The notes below the pieces were generated by a model. That model worked only from the letters and a program-made list of their open reading frames with translations, was not told where the DNA came from and did not search any database. A stretch of 64,000 nt of DNA from Porifericola rhodea (GTDB lineage: Bacteria; Bacteroidota; Bacteroidia; Cytophagales; Cyclobacteriaceae). Shown here piece after piece: positions 47,532-56,987 of the stretch (position 1 is the first letter of the stretch; every line of letters begins with the position of its first letter). The stretch lies in contig NZ_CP119421.1 in the NCBI RefSeq assembly GCF_030506305.1, positions 2,558,501 to 2,622,500 on the forward strand. Reading direction: 5' to 3'. Position numbers and translations under genes: made by a program.

Positions 47532-50500
47532 TTAAAGAGTTTGTTCTACAATTTTTGCTTTCAATGACTGAAAGCTTTTGCCTATAAATTCTATATAAGC
47601 TTGGTCTAACTCCACTTTCATGAGAGGGTCCTTAATGCTTAATTTAATATTGTTGGCAGATGATATATATTTTTGAACCTGTATTGATTCTTCTACGGCT
47701 CTTTCCACATTTTTGCCCACCTGATATACGCACTTAAGTTCACTCTTAAGATAATCAGAGCTAATTTCTGAATTGTCTTGAGGACGCTTTATTACACAAA
47801 GAGCATAATTTTCTTTATGCTTTGCAGCATGAGAGGCCTGTGAAATAGCCATCTTAATTGGCTCCTTGTTACTTTCTTTTATTGATTTAAGTTCTATAAA
47901 ATAGCTTTTTTGATTGTCCTTATTTGTAATGATGAAATCGTAAGGCCCTATACCTACAAATTTGGGGGTTAAGCTAGGGAACTCAGTGGTAAGCAAGTTT
48001 TCCAGAATTTTTTCAACCTTGTGGCCAATCTGGTTTTTAAAGACAAAATCTCTTTTTTCTTCAGCCAGCTCAACAGCATGTTTTAACAAGATACTTATTC
48101 CATCTACTCCAGTTTCATTTAAATTAGATACAGCGTTGATGAGCTCTCTGGCTTGACTAGGATCTATATTAGCATCAGAAAGTACTTGTAATAATTCTAA
48201 ACTTTGTTCATTGCTTAAGGCATTAAGCATCTGAGGTGTCATTGAAAATTTTATCCACAGCTCACTCGCACGACTATCAGTATATTGTAAGTATTCTTGT
48301 GCTAACTTAACGTTAGTTTTACACCATTTAATCAAATCTAATATTGGCTTTTTGTGTACATTAATAGATCCAGTATTTGCCAGTTCTTCCTTTTCAAGCT
48401 CTCTTATAGTATGATCTAGTTTAGTACCTAATTCATCAAATTTTCTTGGAGGTACTTTGATAGACACACCTTCGTGAAGCAGTTCCTTTTTCCAGTCCTC
48501 TTGAGAATTTAGGAGATGAAGAATTTTTATCAATTCATGATCTAAAGGGGTCTCTTCTGTACCGAAGCTATATATATCTTCCAAAGCACAAAAAATACCA
48601 TACTGATTTGGGACTATATTTCCATTATTGAGCAGTTCTTTAAAGCCCGCACTGCTTTCCAGGGTATTTAGATAGCTGTTTAACCACAAAGTAGTCTCGT
48701 CTTCAGTCTTCTCTAGTGCTGCCGAGAGTCGCTGAATATTTTCACATGACTCAATCTTCTTATTTATGAACTGGATGAAAAGACTTAGTGCCGGTAAAAA
48801 GTTAAACTTCTTAGTGTGAGTGATAACAGACAAGTTCTCCTTGAAACCAAAAAGATCTTTTGCATAGAAAAATAATTTAGATCTAAAATCCTCTTTTGTA
48901 GAGCTTTCTTCTATGTTCTTTAGGATATTAACTAAAAGAACTAGTGCATCTTTTCTCTTTATAAATTGGTTCTCATACGCACCAACACTATTCGGAAGCT
49001 TTTTATTTAATACCTCATTAATTTTTTCAGAAGCATCTGAGAGACCTCTTTTATCAATATTTTGTCCTTTTAAACTTATTTGGCGGTGAATGAGTGAAGT
49101 GCGCCAATCATCATCCAACTGAGTTAGAACATCAAGGAATACATCAGCAATCGGTGAGTCTTTATCTTCCAGATACAACTCAGATAGTTTATAAAAATCT
49201 CCATGCTGATTAGGAATGATTGCAAAATCTGAAAACAAAGCTGCTTTATTTTCATCTATTATGAACTGATATAATCTGTTTAACCAACTAATAACCTCAT
49301 TTTCCCAATTTATTCTATTCGCAAGATATTTTATAGCAGGATATGTCTCTGAAAAACTCAGTAAGTCTTCAAGGGTAAAATGTATTTTTTTCCCCCAAGT
49401 TTCTAGTTCTTCCTTTGGTCCAGTAGCTTTAATCCAAGGAATTAACAAATTATTGTGAGGGACATAATTGTCACCATAATAATCTTTTGCAATCCAATAA
49501 AATAAATGTTTAGTCTCATCAGTTTGCCCAAAATTGGGAATGAGGCAAAATCTAAGACTTCTTTTTAAATATGAATCTTTAGTTTCAACAATGTCTTTTA
49601 TCAGTAAGAAAGCCCTGTAATCCTTTTGCAATTCCAGATACCAAGCCTTAGAGAATTCCTCCCACTTTTCATCAGGTAATCTGGAATGCGCACAAACGTA
49701 CAGATTCTTTGCCCCACAGTTGATCAGCCAATCTGTAAATTCCTTAGCTGCAACAAAAGCCTGCTCGATGATTTTTCTATTCTCATGTGCTTCATGGGCC
49801 TCTGTGCTGTGCAGTAATATTCCATCCCTATCCTCAGTCGGATTAAATTTGAATCCATTAAGAATATATGGGAAATAAAACTTTTCAGAACCAATCAATG
49901 GGAAGTCCCGATAAAGATTAGGAGCATCACTTTTTCTAAGAATCAGATTCATACCGTTGAAATCATTGACTTCAGTAGTGAGTGCAAGTTCTGCCTTACT
50001 ATATTTTACAAAGTGTCTGTAAATGACTTCTACTCCTCGTGAAATTGTTACCCTAACCTGTTTGATAGGGTAATTTTCAGTATGAATATCCCTTGTGTAT
50101 ACTTCAGAATAACCTTTGATCTGATTGATTACTTCAACTCTTTTGATCTTATCAATATTGACCAGTGTTACTGGTAAAGTATTTACAAGATCATCAATTC
50201 CGGTAATAGCTGATTTTATTCTTTCCTCTGAACTTAGGTAATATGTAAAACTAGTATCATATGAGGTTTCTGTTCTGTTTTGCTGGTAGTTATCAGCAAT
50301 TGGAAACAGACTATTATCCTCTATCTTATTAGCATGATCCAGGGCTGCATCAATTTTTGGTAAGAGCTCTTCGGAGGTTCTTCCTGAACGGTCAAGTTGA
50401 AGGTTGAAGCTGCGAAATAATCCTTTGTGATATACATAACCTGCAACATCTATTACTTCTGAGAGCAAATGTGTCGCAATGAAGCCAGTACCGAACTTTC

Positions 50501-50837
50501 CGGTTACTTCTTCATCATTATTGGCTGAGTCTTTAGAGCTTACCTGTTGGATCAAGCTGAAAATGTTGGATAAGCTAAATGGGTCACCATTATGCTTAAA
50601 GATCAACTTATCGTGAGATAAAATTATTTGTATAGAAACCTCTTTAAATTTTGTGTTGGGTACATCCTTAGCATTCTGCATTAATTCCCAAATCCATCTT
50701 TTGGAAGAGCTGGAAGGGTTATTCAGGACTTTACTAAGGATCTGTCGTATCTTATCGGCAGTTAGTTTACGGTTATTACGTTTTTCTATATAGTGTGGGT
50801 CTTCACTATCTATTCTCTGAGATATTACGGGCTGCAT
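47532..50837 (-). CDS. GHKL (sacsin-like) ATPase with C-terminal NOV_C/DUF3883-type nuclease-like domain
   Basis: A 1101-residue protein. The N-terminal 150 residues form a GHKL ATPase of the sacsin/NOV type: WELMQNAKD (Glu51, Asn55), KHNGDPF, and GKFGTGF near 113-119. A long helical middle follows. Near residues 965-985 come YDFIITN and YFIELKSIK, a D...ExK pattern as in the NOV_C domain, which resembles PD-(D/E)XK nucleases. ATPase plus nuclease-like architecture is recurrent in defence islands. It lies between darG and hsdR, with hsdR starting one base after its stop, so it is tied to the type I system. Its role is not established. Confidence 0.8.
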   Translation of the reverse strand: MQPVISQRIDSEDPHYIEKRNNRKLTADKIRQILSKVLNNPSSSSKRWIWELMQNAKDVPNTKFKEVSIQIILSHDKLIFKHNGDPFSLSNIFSLIQQVSSKDSANNDEEVTGKFGTGFIATHLLSEVIDVAGYVYHKGLFRSFNLQLDRSGRTSEELLPKIDAALDHANKIEDNSLFPIADNYQQNRTETSYDTSFTYYLSSEERIKSAITGIDDLVNTLPVTLVNIDKIKRVEVINQIKGYSEVYTRDIHTENYPIKQVRVTISRGVEVIYRHFVKYSKAELALTTEVNDFNGMNLILRKSDAPNLYRDFPLIGSEKFYFPYILNGFKFNPTEDRDGILLHSTEAHEAHENRKIIEQAFVAAKEFTDWLINCGAKNLYVCAHSRLPDEKWEEFSKAWYLELQKDYRAFLLIKDIVETKDSYLKRSLRFCLIPNFGQTDETKHLFYWIAKDYYGDNYVPHNNLLIPWIKATGPKEELETWGKKIHFTLEDLLSFSETYPAIKYLANRINWENEVISWLNRLYQFIIDENKAALFSDFAIIPNQHGDFYKLSELYLEDKDSPIADVFLDVLTQLDDDWRTSLIHRQISLKGQNIDKRGLSDASEKINEVLNKKLPNSVGAYENQFIKRKDALVLLVNILKNIEESSTKEDFRSKLFFYAKDLFGFKENLSVITHTKKFNFLPALSLFIQFINKKIESCENIQRLSAALEKTEDETTLWLNSYLNTLESSAGFKELLNNGNIVPNQYGIFCALEDIYSFGTEETPLDHELIKILHLLNSQEDWKKELLHEGVSIKVPPRKFDELGTKLDHTIRELEKEELANTGSINVHKKPILDLIKWCKTNVKLAQEYLQYTDSRASELWIKFSMTPQMLNALSNEQSLELLQVLSDANIDPSQARELINAVSNLNETGVDGISILLKHAVELAEEKRDFVFKNQIGHKVEKILENLLTTEFPSLTPKFVGIGPYDFIITNKDNQKSYFIELKSIKESNKEPIKMAISQASHAAKHKENYALCVIKRPQDNSEISSDYLKSELKCVYQVGKNVERAVEESIQVQKYISSANNIKLSIKDPLMKVELDQAYIEFIGKSFQSLKAKIVEQTL

Positions 50838-50944
50838 ATTAGTAAATCAATGAATGAGTAAATTTATGTGCCTCCTTCTAAGACTAGTAGAAATACTTGT
50901 GGCACACAGGTCATTATACTTAATCCAAACTGGGATATAAGTAT

Positions 50945-50968
50945 ATTACTTTTTGAAGAAAAAGTAAT
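50945..50968. promoter_or_regulatory. Perfect hairpin/inverted repeat between darG and the GHKL gene
   Basis: Arms ATTACTTTTT and AAAAAGTAAT of 10 bp around GAAG. A weaker repeat TAATCT...AGATTA follows at about 50987-51004. In the only sizeable gap (206 bases) of the operon this could be an operator, a weak terminator or an mRNA processing site. Confidence 0.45.
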
Positions 50969-51043
50969 GATTTTTGTGAGGGAAAGTAATCTTTTTGAGA
51001 TTATTACCTAAAAGTAGGGAGAGGAAATGAAAGGCTAACAGGA

Positions 51044-52102
51044 TTAAGCCATAAAAGCCTTCTCGCTTTGGTACTGCTTAAGGTGTTGATACGCTATTTC
51101 TACGTATTCTTTTTTGAACATCTTGGTCTTGCGGTCTGACCATTCTGCTATTTGTGGAAGGAGTTCTTCTACGGAGGCTTGTGGGTGGTCCTTTAGCAAG
51201 AAATCTACAGAGGCAAGCAATTCCAGTGAGAACGCTGACTCAAAGCCATCTATGAGCTTCAGTAGGTCCTGAAGACGATTATATTGCTCATTGCTGAGCT
51301 TGGAGTGAACATACTGCTTTACTTCCTCAAAGAGCTCGTAATTAAGCAGAAGAGGCTCAAAAGGTTTGGCGTTTTTCTGCTCCATACCCTGTATGTATTT
51401 ACCATTAAGGTGATAAAGCACATGTCCTACCGCAGGGGAGTAGGGGCCATAAAAGCTGGGAGCAAAATCTAATTTATTCAGTTGCTGCTCACCCATTCGC
51501 TGTAAAAAATAGGCCAGTTTATTGGCTACAAATAGACTAGTCTCCTCACCTAAACGTTCGTACTGGAACATGGTAAAAAGCAGCATAGCCCTGGCAGGAG
51601 TGAGTTTAACTTCCTTTGCCGGAGAATCTTTTCTTAATTGTGCTTTGATGTTAGGATTAGGCTCAAATACCAGTACTTCCGTATCCAAAGGAGCGAGATA
51701 TTGTTCTATCATCGCTTTTACTTTATCCCAATGCAAGCCGCCATTGCCACAACCTAAGGGAGGAATGGCAATGCTCTTAATGTTGTTAGCTTTGAGATCA
51801 GAAGCCAGGGTTTTTAGCCCCTCCTCTACATATTTGTAGCTAGATTTGCGGTAGTAAACGGTTTTGGTAGGGAAGTTTACGATCCACTTCTCCCCCAGGG
51901 GGGTGAGCTCTTTTACCCACAGCAGTTTACCGGGTACTAATTCTTTCTGCTCACAGGCTTTTTTGTATACCCGAAAATTCTCTGGAAAAGCTTCCTTAAA
52001 CTGCAAGGCAATACCCTTTCCCATTATACCCATCGTATTAACGGTATTCACAAGTGCCTCAGTAGGGGCGTCTAAAAGGTTACCTTGGGTATAGTGGATC
52101 AT
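51044..52102 (-). CDS. darG: DarG-like antitoxin: macro-domain DNA ADP-ribosyl hydrolase
   Basis: A 352-residue protein. The N-terminal macro domain (about 1-155) starts MIHYTQGNLLDAPTEALVNT and has NTMGIMGKGIA and IPPLGCGNGGL, the ADP-ribose-binding loops. The C-terminal domain (about 165-352) has FAPSFYGPYSPAVGHVLYHL, the helical region found in DarG. DarG removes ADP-ribose from DNA and also binds DarT. It starts 3 bases after the darT stop, in the normal toxin-antitoxin order. Confidence 0.92.
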   Translation of the reverse strand: MIHYTQGNLLDAPTEALVNTVNTMGIMGKGIALQFKEAFPENFRVYKKACEQKELVPGKLLWVKELTPLGEKWIVNFPTKTVYYRKSSYKYVEEGLKTLASDLKANNIKSIAIPPLGCGNGGLHWDKVKAMIEQYLAPLDTEVLVFEPNPNIKAQLRKDSPAKEVKLTPARAMLLFTMFQYERLGEETSLFVANKLAYFLQRMGEQQLNKLDFAPSFYGPYSPAVGHVLYHLNGKYIQGMEQKNAKPFEPLLLNYELFEEVKQYVHSKLSNEQYNRLQDLLKLIDGFESAFSLELLASVDFLLKDHPQASVEELLPQIAEWSDRKTKMFKKEYVEIAYQHLKQYQSEKAFMA

Positions 52103-52105
52103 GGG

Positions 52106-52750
52106 TTAATAATAAAACATTTCATTTGGGTTTACAAGTACCTCAATTTCCAAACCATATTTGTTTACTTCCTGTTTCACCCACTCTGCTTTATCTTCAG
52201 TATAGGTAATAATATGGGTGATACATTGAAGAGGTACATGATCTTTTACTAAAAATTCCGCTTGCTTTCGCCTCATTCTGTCCCGGTCATCTGCTGTGTT
52301 CTTCCATACTTTTCTATACACAATATTCCAGTCAACCTTATCCAAATCGGCTTTGTCTGTATAGAATTGAGTCAACTCTTTTTTAGCATGACCATCTGTG
52401 AATACATAAGTGCATTGGCAGGCTTCTATTTGATCTAAGGTAGTACGGAGATAAATAATATCTTCCTGAGGAAGCTTTTTGATGCCTCTATGCCCACTTA
52501 TAATATTAAGCAGCATAGGAGAAAGCGTACCAAAATAAAAGGGGATGTAATCCCCTACATTCCCATATCCAGATATCTTGATAGGATATTCAGTGCGTTT
52601 TCTAATAAGGTCAGAATCACCAATTTCTACATAATTGGGATCAAAATGAGGGCTTTTCCGGGTATATAGCCCATGCTCCAGAATATGAGGCAAGTTCTGA
52701 TAATGTATCAGCCTGTAAAGCCTTATGATATCTGGAACTTCGCCCGGCAT
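52106..52750 (-). CDS. darT: DarT-like toxin: DNA thymidine ADP-ribosyltransferase
   Basis: A 214-residue ART-fold protein of the DUF4433 family. The NAD-binding start LYRLIHYQNLPHILEHGLYT, the basic RKRTEYPIK region and the catalytic Glu165 in RRKQAEFLVKDHVPL are all in place, so the toxin should be active. DarT attaches ADP-ribose to single-stranded DNA bases and blocks replication; DarTG systems also act against phage. The gene starts 3 bases after the hsdS stop, inside the type I restriction operon, which is unusual. Confidence 0.92.
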   Translation of the reverse strand: MPGEVPDIIRLYRLIHYQNLPHILEHGLYTRKSPHFDPNYVEIGDSDLIRKRTEYPIKISGYGNVGDYIPFYFGTLSPMLLNIISGHRGIKKLPQEDIIYLRTTLDQIEACQCTYVFTDGHAKKELTQFYTDKADLDKVDWNIVYRKVWKNTADDRDRMRRKQAEFLVKDHVPLQCITHIITYTEDKAEWVKQEVNKYGLEIEVLVNPNEMFYY

Positions 52751-52753
52751 GCT

Positions 52754-53959
52754 TTAAAAGATTTGATTAATAAGGCTTTTTTGGAGTGCTTTGGCGGATT
52801 CTATTTTTAAATTTAATTCTTTTGCTGATTTCTCAAATTTATCAATCTTATCCATAAGCATTTTTTGGAAAGAAACGTCTGGTACGGGGATATTGATTCT
52901 TTTGATATTTTGAGCATTAATGTTGCTTTGGCTTACACCGGGAGTTCTGTACTTCCGTATTTTTGCAATACCGATAGCACTATTCATATAGAAGTTAAGA
53001 TACCTTGGGTCTAACTTTGTTTGATCAACTTTAATTCTAATTAAATAAGAAGCAAAAGAGTAAATATCATCTTCATCAAACAGACTTACTTTCCCTACTA
53101 AGTCATAACTATTTGTTCTATTAAAAAGAATGTCTCCTTTCTCTAAGATAAAATTATCAAGCTCACCGTTGACAGGGGTATAGAATTTTATATCAGTTAG
53201 ATCTAATTTTCCTTCTTGGAGATTATTCATTCTTAAGATAGGAACCTGCCCAATTTCAGAAAGAGATTCAGATATCCCGTACTGAAGGGTAGTAATTAGA
53301 GAACCAATTTTCTTTACAGCAAATTTAGAGGATAGCTTACCAAAGAATTCATCTATTTCCTCAGCATTATAATAAAGCGCGTTTTTAAAAAGCGCCTTTT
53401 TATTTAGGCTAACTAGATCAAAAAGATATAGATCTTTCTCAATCACCTCATCCATAGCCCAGAGGAGTTCGGCTAGAGGGGCTTGCTGCTCTTTGGGAGG
53501 GAGGAGGAATTCGTAGTTGGCGAGATCACGAAATTTCACTCTGGGGGAGAGTCCTCCAGCAGAATGCTTCACGGCATAATCAAAAAACTTGTCATTATTT
53601 ACTACAAATGGAAGTAGTTTAGGCAAAAGTCCTTCTTTAGCCCGCATGACGGTAATATCACCAGAACAAATGCCATCAAAGTTTGCCTGTGCTGCTTTTT
53701 TGAGATAAGCTCTTCTTCGTCCAAATAAGATATCTCCCTTTCTAAACTTTTTTGTAAAAGTAGTACTGTCTTCAATACTGGCAGCTCTTCTAAGGTGTAT
53801 ATCTTCAGGGTCAATGTGCTCAAGACCTACTACATGTGCAATGCCTTCGGCATGCATATCCTTCATCGTTTCCCTGGGTTCACTTACCACCTCTCCAAAC
53901 TTTACTTTTTGCCAGGTTGATTTATCTAAACTTAGGCTTTTGCTCAGTACTGCTTCCAT
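52754..53959 (-). CDS. hsdS: Type I restriction specificity subunit S
   Basis: A 401-residue HsdS with two target-recognition domains, each followed by a long helix. The first repeat ends RVKFRDLANYEFLLPPKEQQ and the second ends NINAQNIKRINIPVPDVSFQK. Each TRD reads half of a bipartite DNA site. It overlaps hsdM1 by one base. Domain 1 and domain 2 are clearly different, so the target should be asymmetric; the bases cannot be predicted. Full length. Confidence 0.93.
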   Translation of the reverse strand: MEAVLSKSLSLDKSTWQKVKFGEVVSEPRETMKDMHAEGIAHVVGLEHIDPEDIHLRRAASIEDSTTFTKKFRKGDILFGRRRAYLKKAAQANFDGICSGDITVMRAKEGLLPKLLPFVVNNDKFFDYAVKHSAGGLSPRVKFRDLANYEFLLPPKEQQAPLAELLWAMDEVIEKDLYLFDLVSLNKKALFKNALYYNAEEIDEFFGKLSSKFAVKKIGSLITTLQYGISESLSEIGQVPILRMNNLQEGKLDLTDIKFYTPVNGELDNFILEKGDILFNRTNSYDLVGKVSLFDEDDIYSFASYLIRIKVDQTKLDPRYLNFYMNSAIGIAKIRKYRTPGVSQSNINAQNIKRINIPVPDVSFQKMLMDKIDKFEKSAKELNLKIESAKALQKSLINQIF

Positions 53960-55428
53960 TAATTTTCAAGTATTTGAAAGAGTTCGTTCATTTTTGACTT
54001 CAATTCATCAGAAGATTTTTCCCACTTGTCATAAATTACTTCAAAATCTTCAGAAGAATCAGGGTTGTGCTGGACTGGGCGAACATACAAATTGATAGCC
54101 ATATTACCGTTTTTCTCCTTTAGTACTTCATTAGTAGCAACTAAAGCAGCAAAATTATTTTTTTCGGTAAAATCCTGATAAGCTTTGAAGATTTTATCAA
54201 CATGGACCTTCTCTAAGAAACCCATTGTTTTATCCTGCCTAACTTCATTTACTGCATTAATGAATAAAATTTTACCCTTTTTATGCTCTTCTTTATTGGT
54301 TTTGGTAATCAGTAAACAGGCTTCCATAGGAGAGTTGTAAAAGAGGTTTGGTCCCAGGCCAATGACACATTCTACCAGATCTTCTTCAATCATCTTCCGG
54401 CGCATAGCGGCTTCTGAATCCCTGAACAAAATGCCGTGAGGCCATAAAGAGATAGACCTTCCATTATGCTGATCCAGACTCTTCTGTATATGCTGCTGGA
54501 AAGCATAATCAGCGCAACCCTGCGGTGGCGTACCCCAGATATTTCTGCCGTAAGGGTCCTGCTCAAAACTCTTACGGTCCCAGGCTTTGATGGAGTAGGG
54601 GGGATTGGCCAAAATCACATTAAACTTTTTCAAAGTATCATGTTCCAGAAAGGCCGGATGCGTAAGCGTATCTCCCCTTACCACCTGAAACTCCTCTATG
54701 CCGTGCAAAAACATATTCATACGGGCAATGGCTGAGGTGAGAAGGTTAATCTCTTGTCCATAAAGCTTTAGCGTGCGGTATTCCTTACATTCTTCCTTCA
54801 AATGTAGCGCACAGTTGAGCAGAAGGCCCCCTGAGCCACAGGTAGGATCATATACACTCTCTCCCGGCTGCGGGTTCATGATCATGGTCATGAGCTTTAC
54901 TACAGTACGGTTGGTGTAAAACTCAGCTGCGGTGTGTCCGCTATCATCAGCAAACTCCTTAATCAGGTACTCATAAGCATTGCCCAGCTGATCATCCGGT
55001 ACATTGGCCAGGTTGAGCTTATGCTGAGAGAAGTGCTCAATCAGATTGGTGAGCGTTTCATCCGAAAGGCGGTTTTTATTGGTCCAACTGGCATCTCCAA
55101 AAATTCCGTATAATGTTTCCGGGTTGGCCTTCTCAATGCCTCGCATCGCTTCCTGAATAGCCATACCTACATTTACGGTAGTTTCCCGTACATCATTCCA
55201 GTGAGCCCCTTTGGGTATCTGGAAGCGGTGGTTCTCTTCAAAAGAGGCATACTCCAGGTCTCCGCCACTTTCCTGCATCGCCTGTTCAAACTCCTCATCA
55301 TATACATCACAGATACGCTTAAAAAAGAGTAGGGGGAAGATGTATTGCTTATAATCTCCGGCATCTATGGTGCCTCGCAGGGCAATAGCGGCCCCCCAGA
55401 GATATTTTTCTAATTCTGCCTGGGTCAT
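53959..55428 (-). CDS. hsdM: Type I restriction DNA adenine methyltransferase subunit M (copy 1)
   Basis: A 489-residue N6-adenine methyltransferase: helical N-domain (KYLWGAAIALRGTIDAGDYK), SAM motif DPTCGSGG near residue 195 and catalytic NPPY near 276 (ILANPPYSIKAW). It is the direct partner of the hsdS that it overlaps by one base, and it overlaps the upstream methyltransferase-AlbA gene by four bases. It methylates host sites and forms the M2S core used by HsdR. A second hsdM lies upstream. Confidence 0.94.
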   Translation of the reverse strand: MTQAELEKYLWGAAIALRGTIDAGDYKQYIFPLLFFKRICDVYDEEFEQAMQESGGDLEYASFEENHRFQIPKGAHWNDVRETTVNVGMAIQEAMRGIEKANPETLYGIFGDASWTNKNRLSDETLTNLIEHFSQHKLNLANVPDDQLGNAYEYLIKEFADDSGHTAAEFYTNRTVVKLMTMIMNPQPGESVYDPTCGSGGLLLNCALHLKEECKEYRTLKLYGQEINLLTSAIARMNMFLHGIEEFQVVRGDTLTHPAFLEHDTLKKFNVILANPPYSIKAWDRKSFEQDPYGRNIWGTPPQGCADYAFQQHIQKSLDQHNGRSISLWPHGILFRDSEAAMRRKMIEEDLVECVIGLGPNLFYNSPMEACLLITKTNKEEHKKGKILFINAVNEVRQDKTMGFLEKVHVDKIFKAYQDFTEKNNFAALVATNEVLKEKNGNMAINLYVRPVQHNPDSSEDFEVIYDKWEKSSDELKSKMNELFQILEN

Positions 55429-56948
55429 AGTATTCTTTTTCTAGAAAGCATCAAATCAAAAAACTCTTTAGGTTTTAGGGTTGATGCTTGGGTTCCATTC
55501 CTGATATAAAATTCCTTGTCCAAAAAGATTAGTTTTTCGGATGGTAATATTCTGATCTCACAAAGATCTTTATTACTAATATTATAAAAATGAATGCTTA
55601 TTAGATCAATTACTACCCCACCAAAGGTATCCTTTATCTTATTAGTAATTGCAAGCTCAAGTCCATCAACAGATTTCTTTTTTGTATCAATAACTTCAAT
55701 ATCATGTTTTAAGCCTCTTATATTACCATTGTCATGAACACCGATTAAGATTGAGCCTCCATAATTAGAGTTTAAAAATGCAGCGATTTCCTTCATGACC
55801 TTATCAGGAATAGAGGTGTCTTTTTTGTTTAACCAATCATTATAGATATAGGATTCCTTAAACTCTACACGCTGATTTTCTCCTTTTTCAATTTTTTGGA
55901 CCAAAACCTCAGTTTCAGATGCTTTGAATGGGAGATATAAATCCCAAATAACATCAAGCTCGAGTAACTGCTCGTTCGGTAATAGATCAATTTTTTTAAA
56001 ATCTAATTTACTTTTCAAAATATCAATGGCATCTGGATTTACTTCAATACCAATCCACTTCCTCTTGTTATTTAAGGCTGAAGCACCCGAAGTTCCAGAA
56101 CCAGCGAAGGGATCTAAGATAATATCCCCTACTTCTGAAAATAATTTGACAATTCTATTCAGTAGTTCTTCAGATTGTTCGCTAGCATAAAGTCCTTTTT
56201 TATGATAAGGAATGATATCATCCCAAATGGTGCTAACAATGGATTTATTATTATCGTCGACATAGACTTTTAGTCTTGGTAAGCGCATATCTTTCTCAAA
56301 ATATATTCTTCCTTCTTGTTCCAAAGAATCCATTTTTTGTTGAGAAAAACGCCATACATTTCCAGGAGGAAGATCAAAGCCTTTCCAGTTGTAATTTAGA
56401 GCTGGTCTATCAGAAGAGATAACCAATGGTTGAATCCTAAATCTTCTATCATTTTCCTCTAAAGGGAAAAGCTTTTCAATTTCTTGCTGACTTCTTTCTA
56501 CTAAGGGGAAAAATTTTGAGGAATCTGATACACGATAACAGATCACTGTCTCATGATCATGAGTAAAAGAATTAACAGTACGAGCAGTTCTATTTCGTGG
56601 TATAATAAATTCAGCACTGAAATTGTTGTCCCCAAAAACAGCCCCTAGTAAATTATGAAAATTGATATTTAATTCAGGTATAGAATGTAATATTAAGTTA
56701 CCATTTTGCTTTAGCAAACGCTGAGCTTGTTGTAATACTTTATAAATAAATTCATCATAATCCTCGCTTACTTGGCTTTGATCCTGATCAGAGATCATAT
56801 TAGAAGAGTTAATAAAAACACAACTAGACGTTGTATTCCAAGGAGGGTCAAGATAGACCAAATCAATTGACTTGTCTTCTAATCGTTCCATTACTGCCAG
56901 GCAATCAGAGAGGATCAGAACCCCTTTTTTAGAATCAAAGATACTCAT
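55425..56948 (-). CDS. DNA methyltransferase fused to an AlbA_2 (Schlafen-type) DNA-binding domain
   Basis: A 507-residue protein. Residues 1-320 are a beta-class N4/N6 amino-methyltransferase: catalytic DPPW at 34-37 comes first and the SAM motif FAGSGTSG near 285 later, followed by IGIEVNPDAIDILKSKL. Residues about 350-500 are an AlbA_2 domain (RVEFKES, GGSILIGVHDNGNIRGL, FYIRNGTQ). AlbA_2 domains bind nucleic acid and often occur in defence or regulator proteins. It may methylate a second site or supply a different mark for the system. It overlaps hsdM1 by four bases and follows the DUF262 gene by 39 bases. Confidence 0.85.
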   Translation of the reverse strand: MSIFDSKKGVLILSDCLAVMERLEDKSIDLVYLDPPWNTTSSCVFINSSNMISDQDQSQVSEDYDEFIYKVLQQAQRLLKQNGNLILHSIPELNINFHNLLGAVFGDNNFSAEFIIPRNRTARTVNSFTHDHETVICYRVSDSSKFFPLVERSQQEIEKLFPLEENDRRFRIQPLVISSDRPALNYNWKGFDLPPGNVWRFSQQKMDSLEQEGRIYFEKDMRLPRLKVYVDDNNKSIVSTIWDDIIPYHKKGLYASEQSEELLNRIVKLFSEVGDIILDPFAGSGTSGASALNNKRKWIGIEVNPDAIDILKSKLDFKKIDLLPNEQLLELDVIWDLYLPFKASETEVLVQKIEKGENQRVEFKESYIYNDWLNKKDTSIPDKVMKEIAAFLNSNYGGSILIGVHDNGNIRGLKHDIEVIDTKKKSVDGLELAITNKIKDTFGGVVIDLISIHFYNISNKDLCEIRILPSEKLIFLDKEFYIRNGTQASTLKPKEFFDLMLSRKRIL

Positions 56949-56987
56949 TAAGTATTTTTTCTGAATCTGCTTGTTAGAATTTACTTC

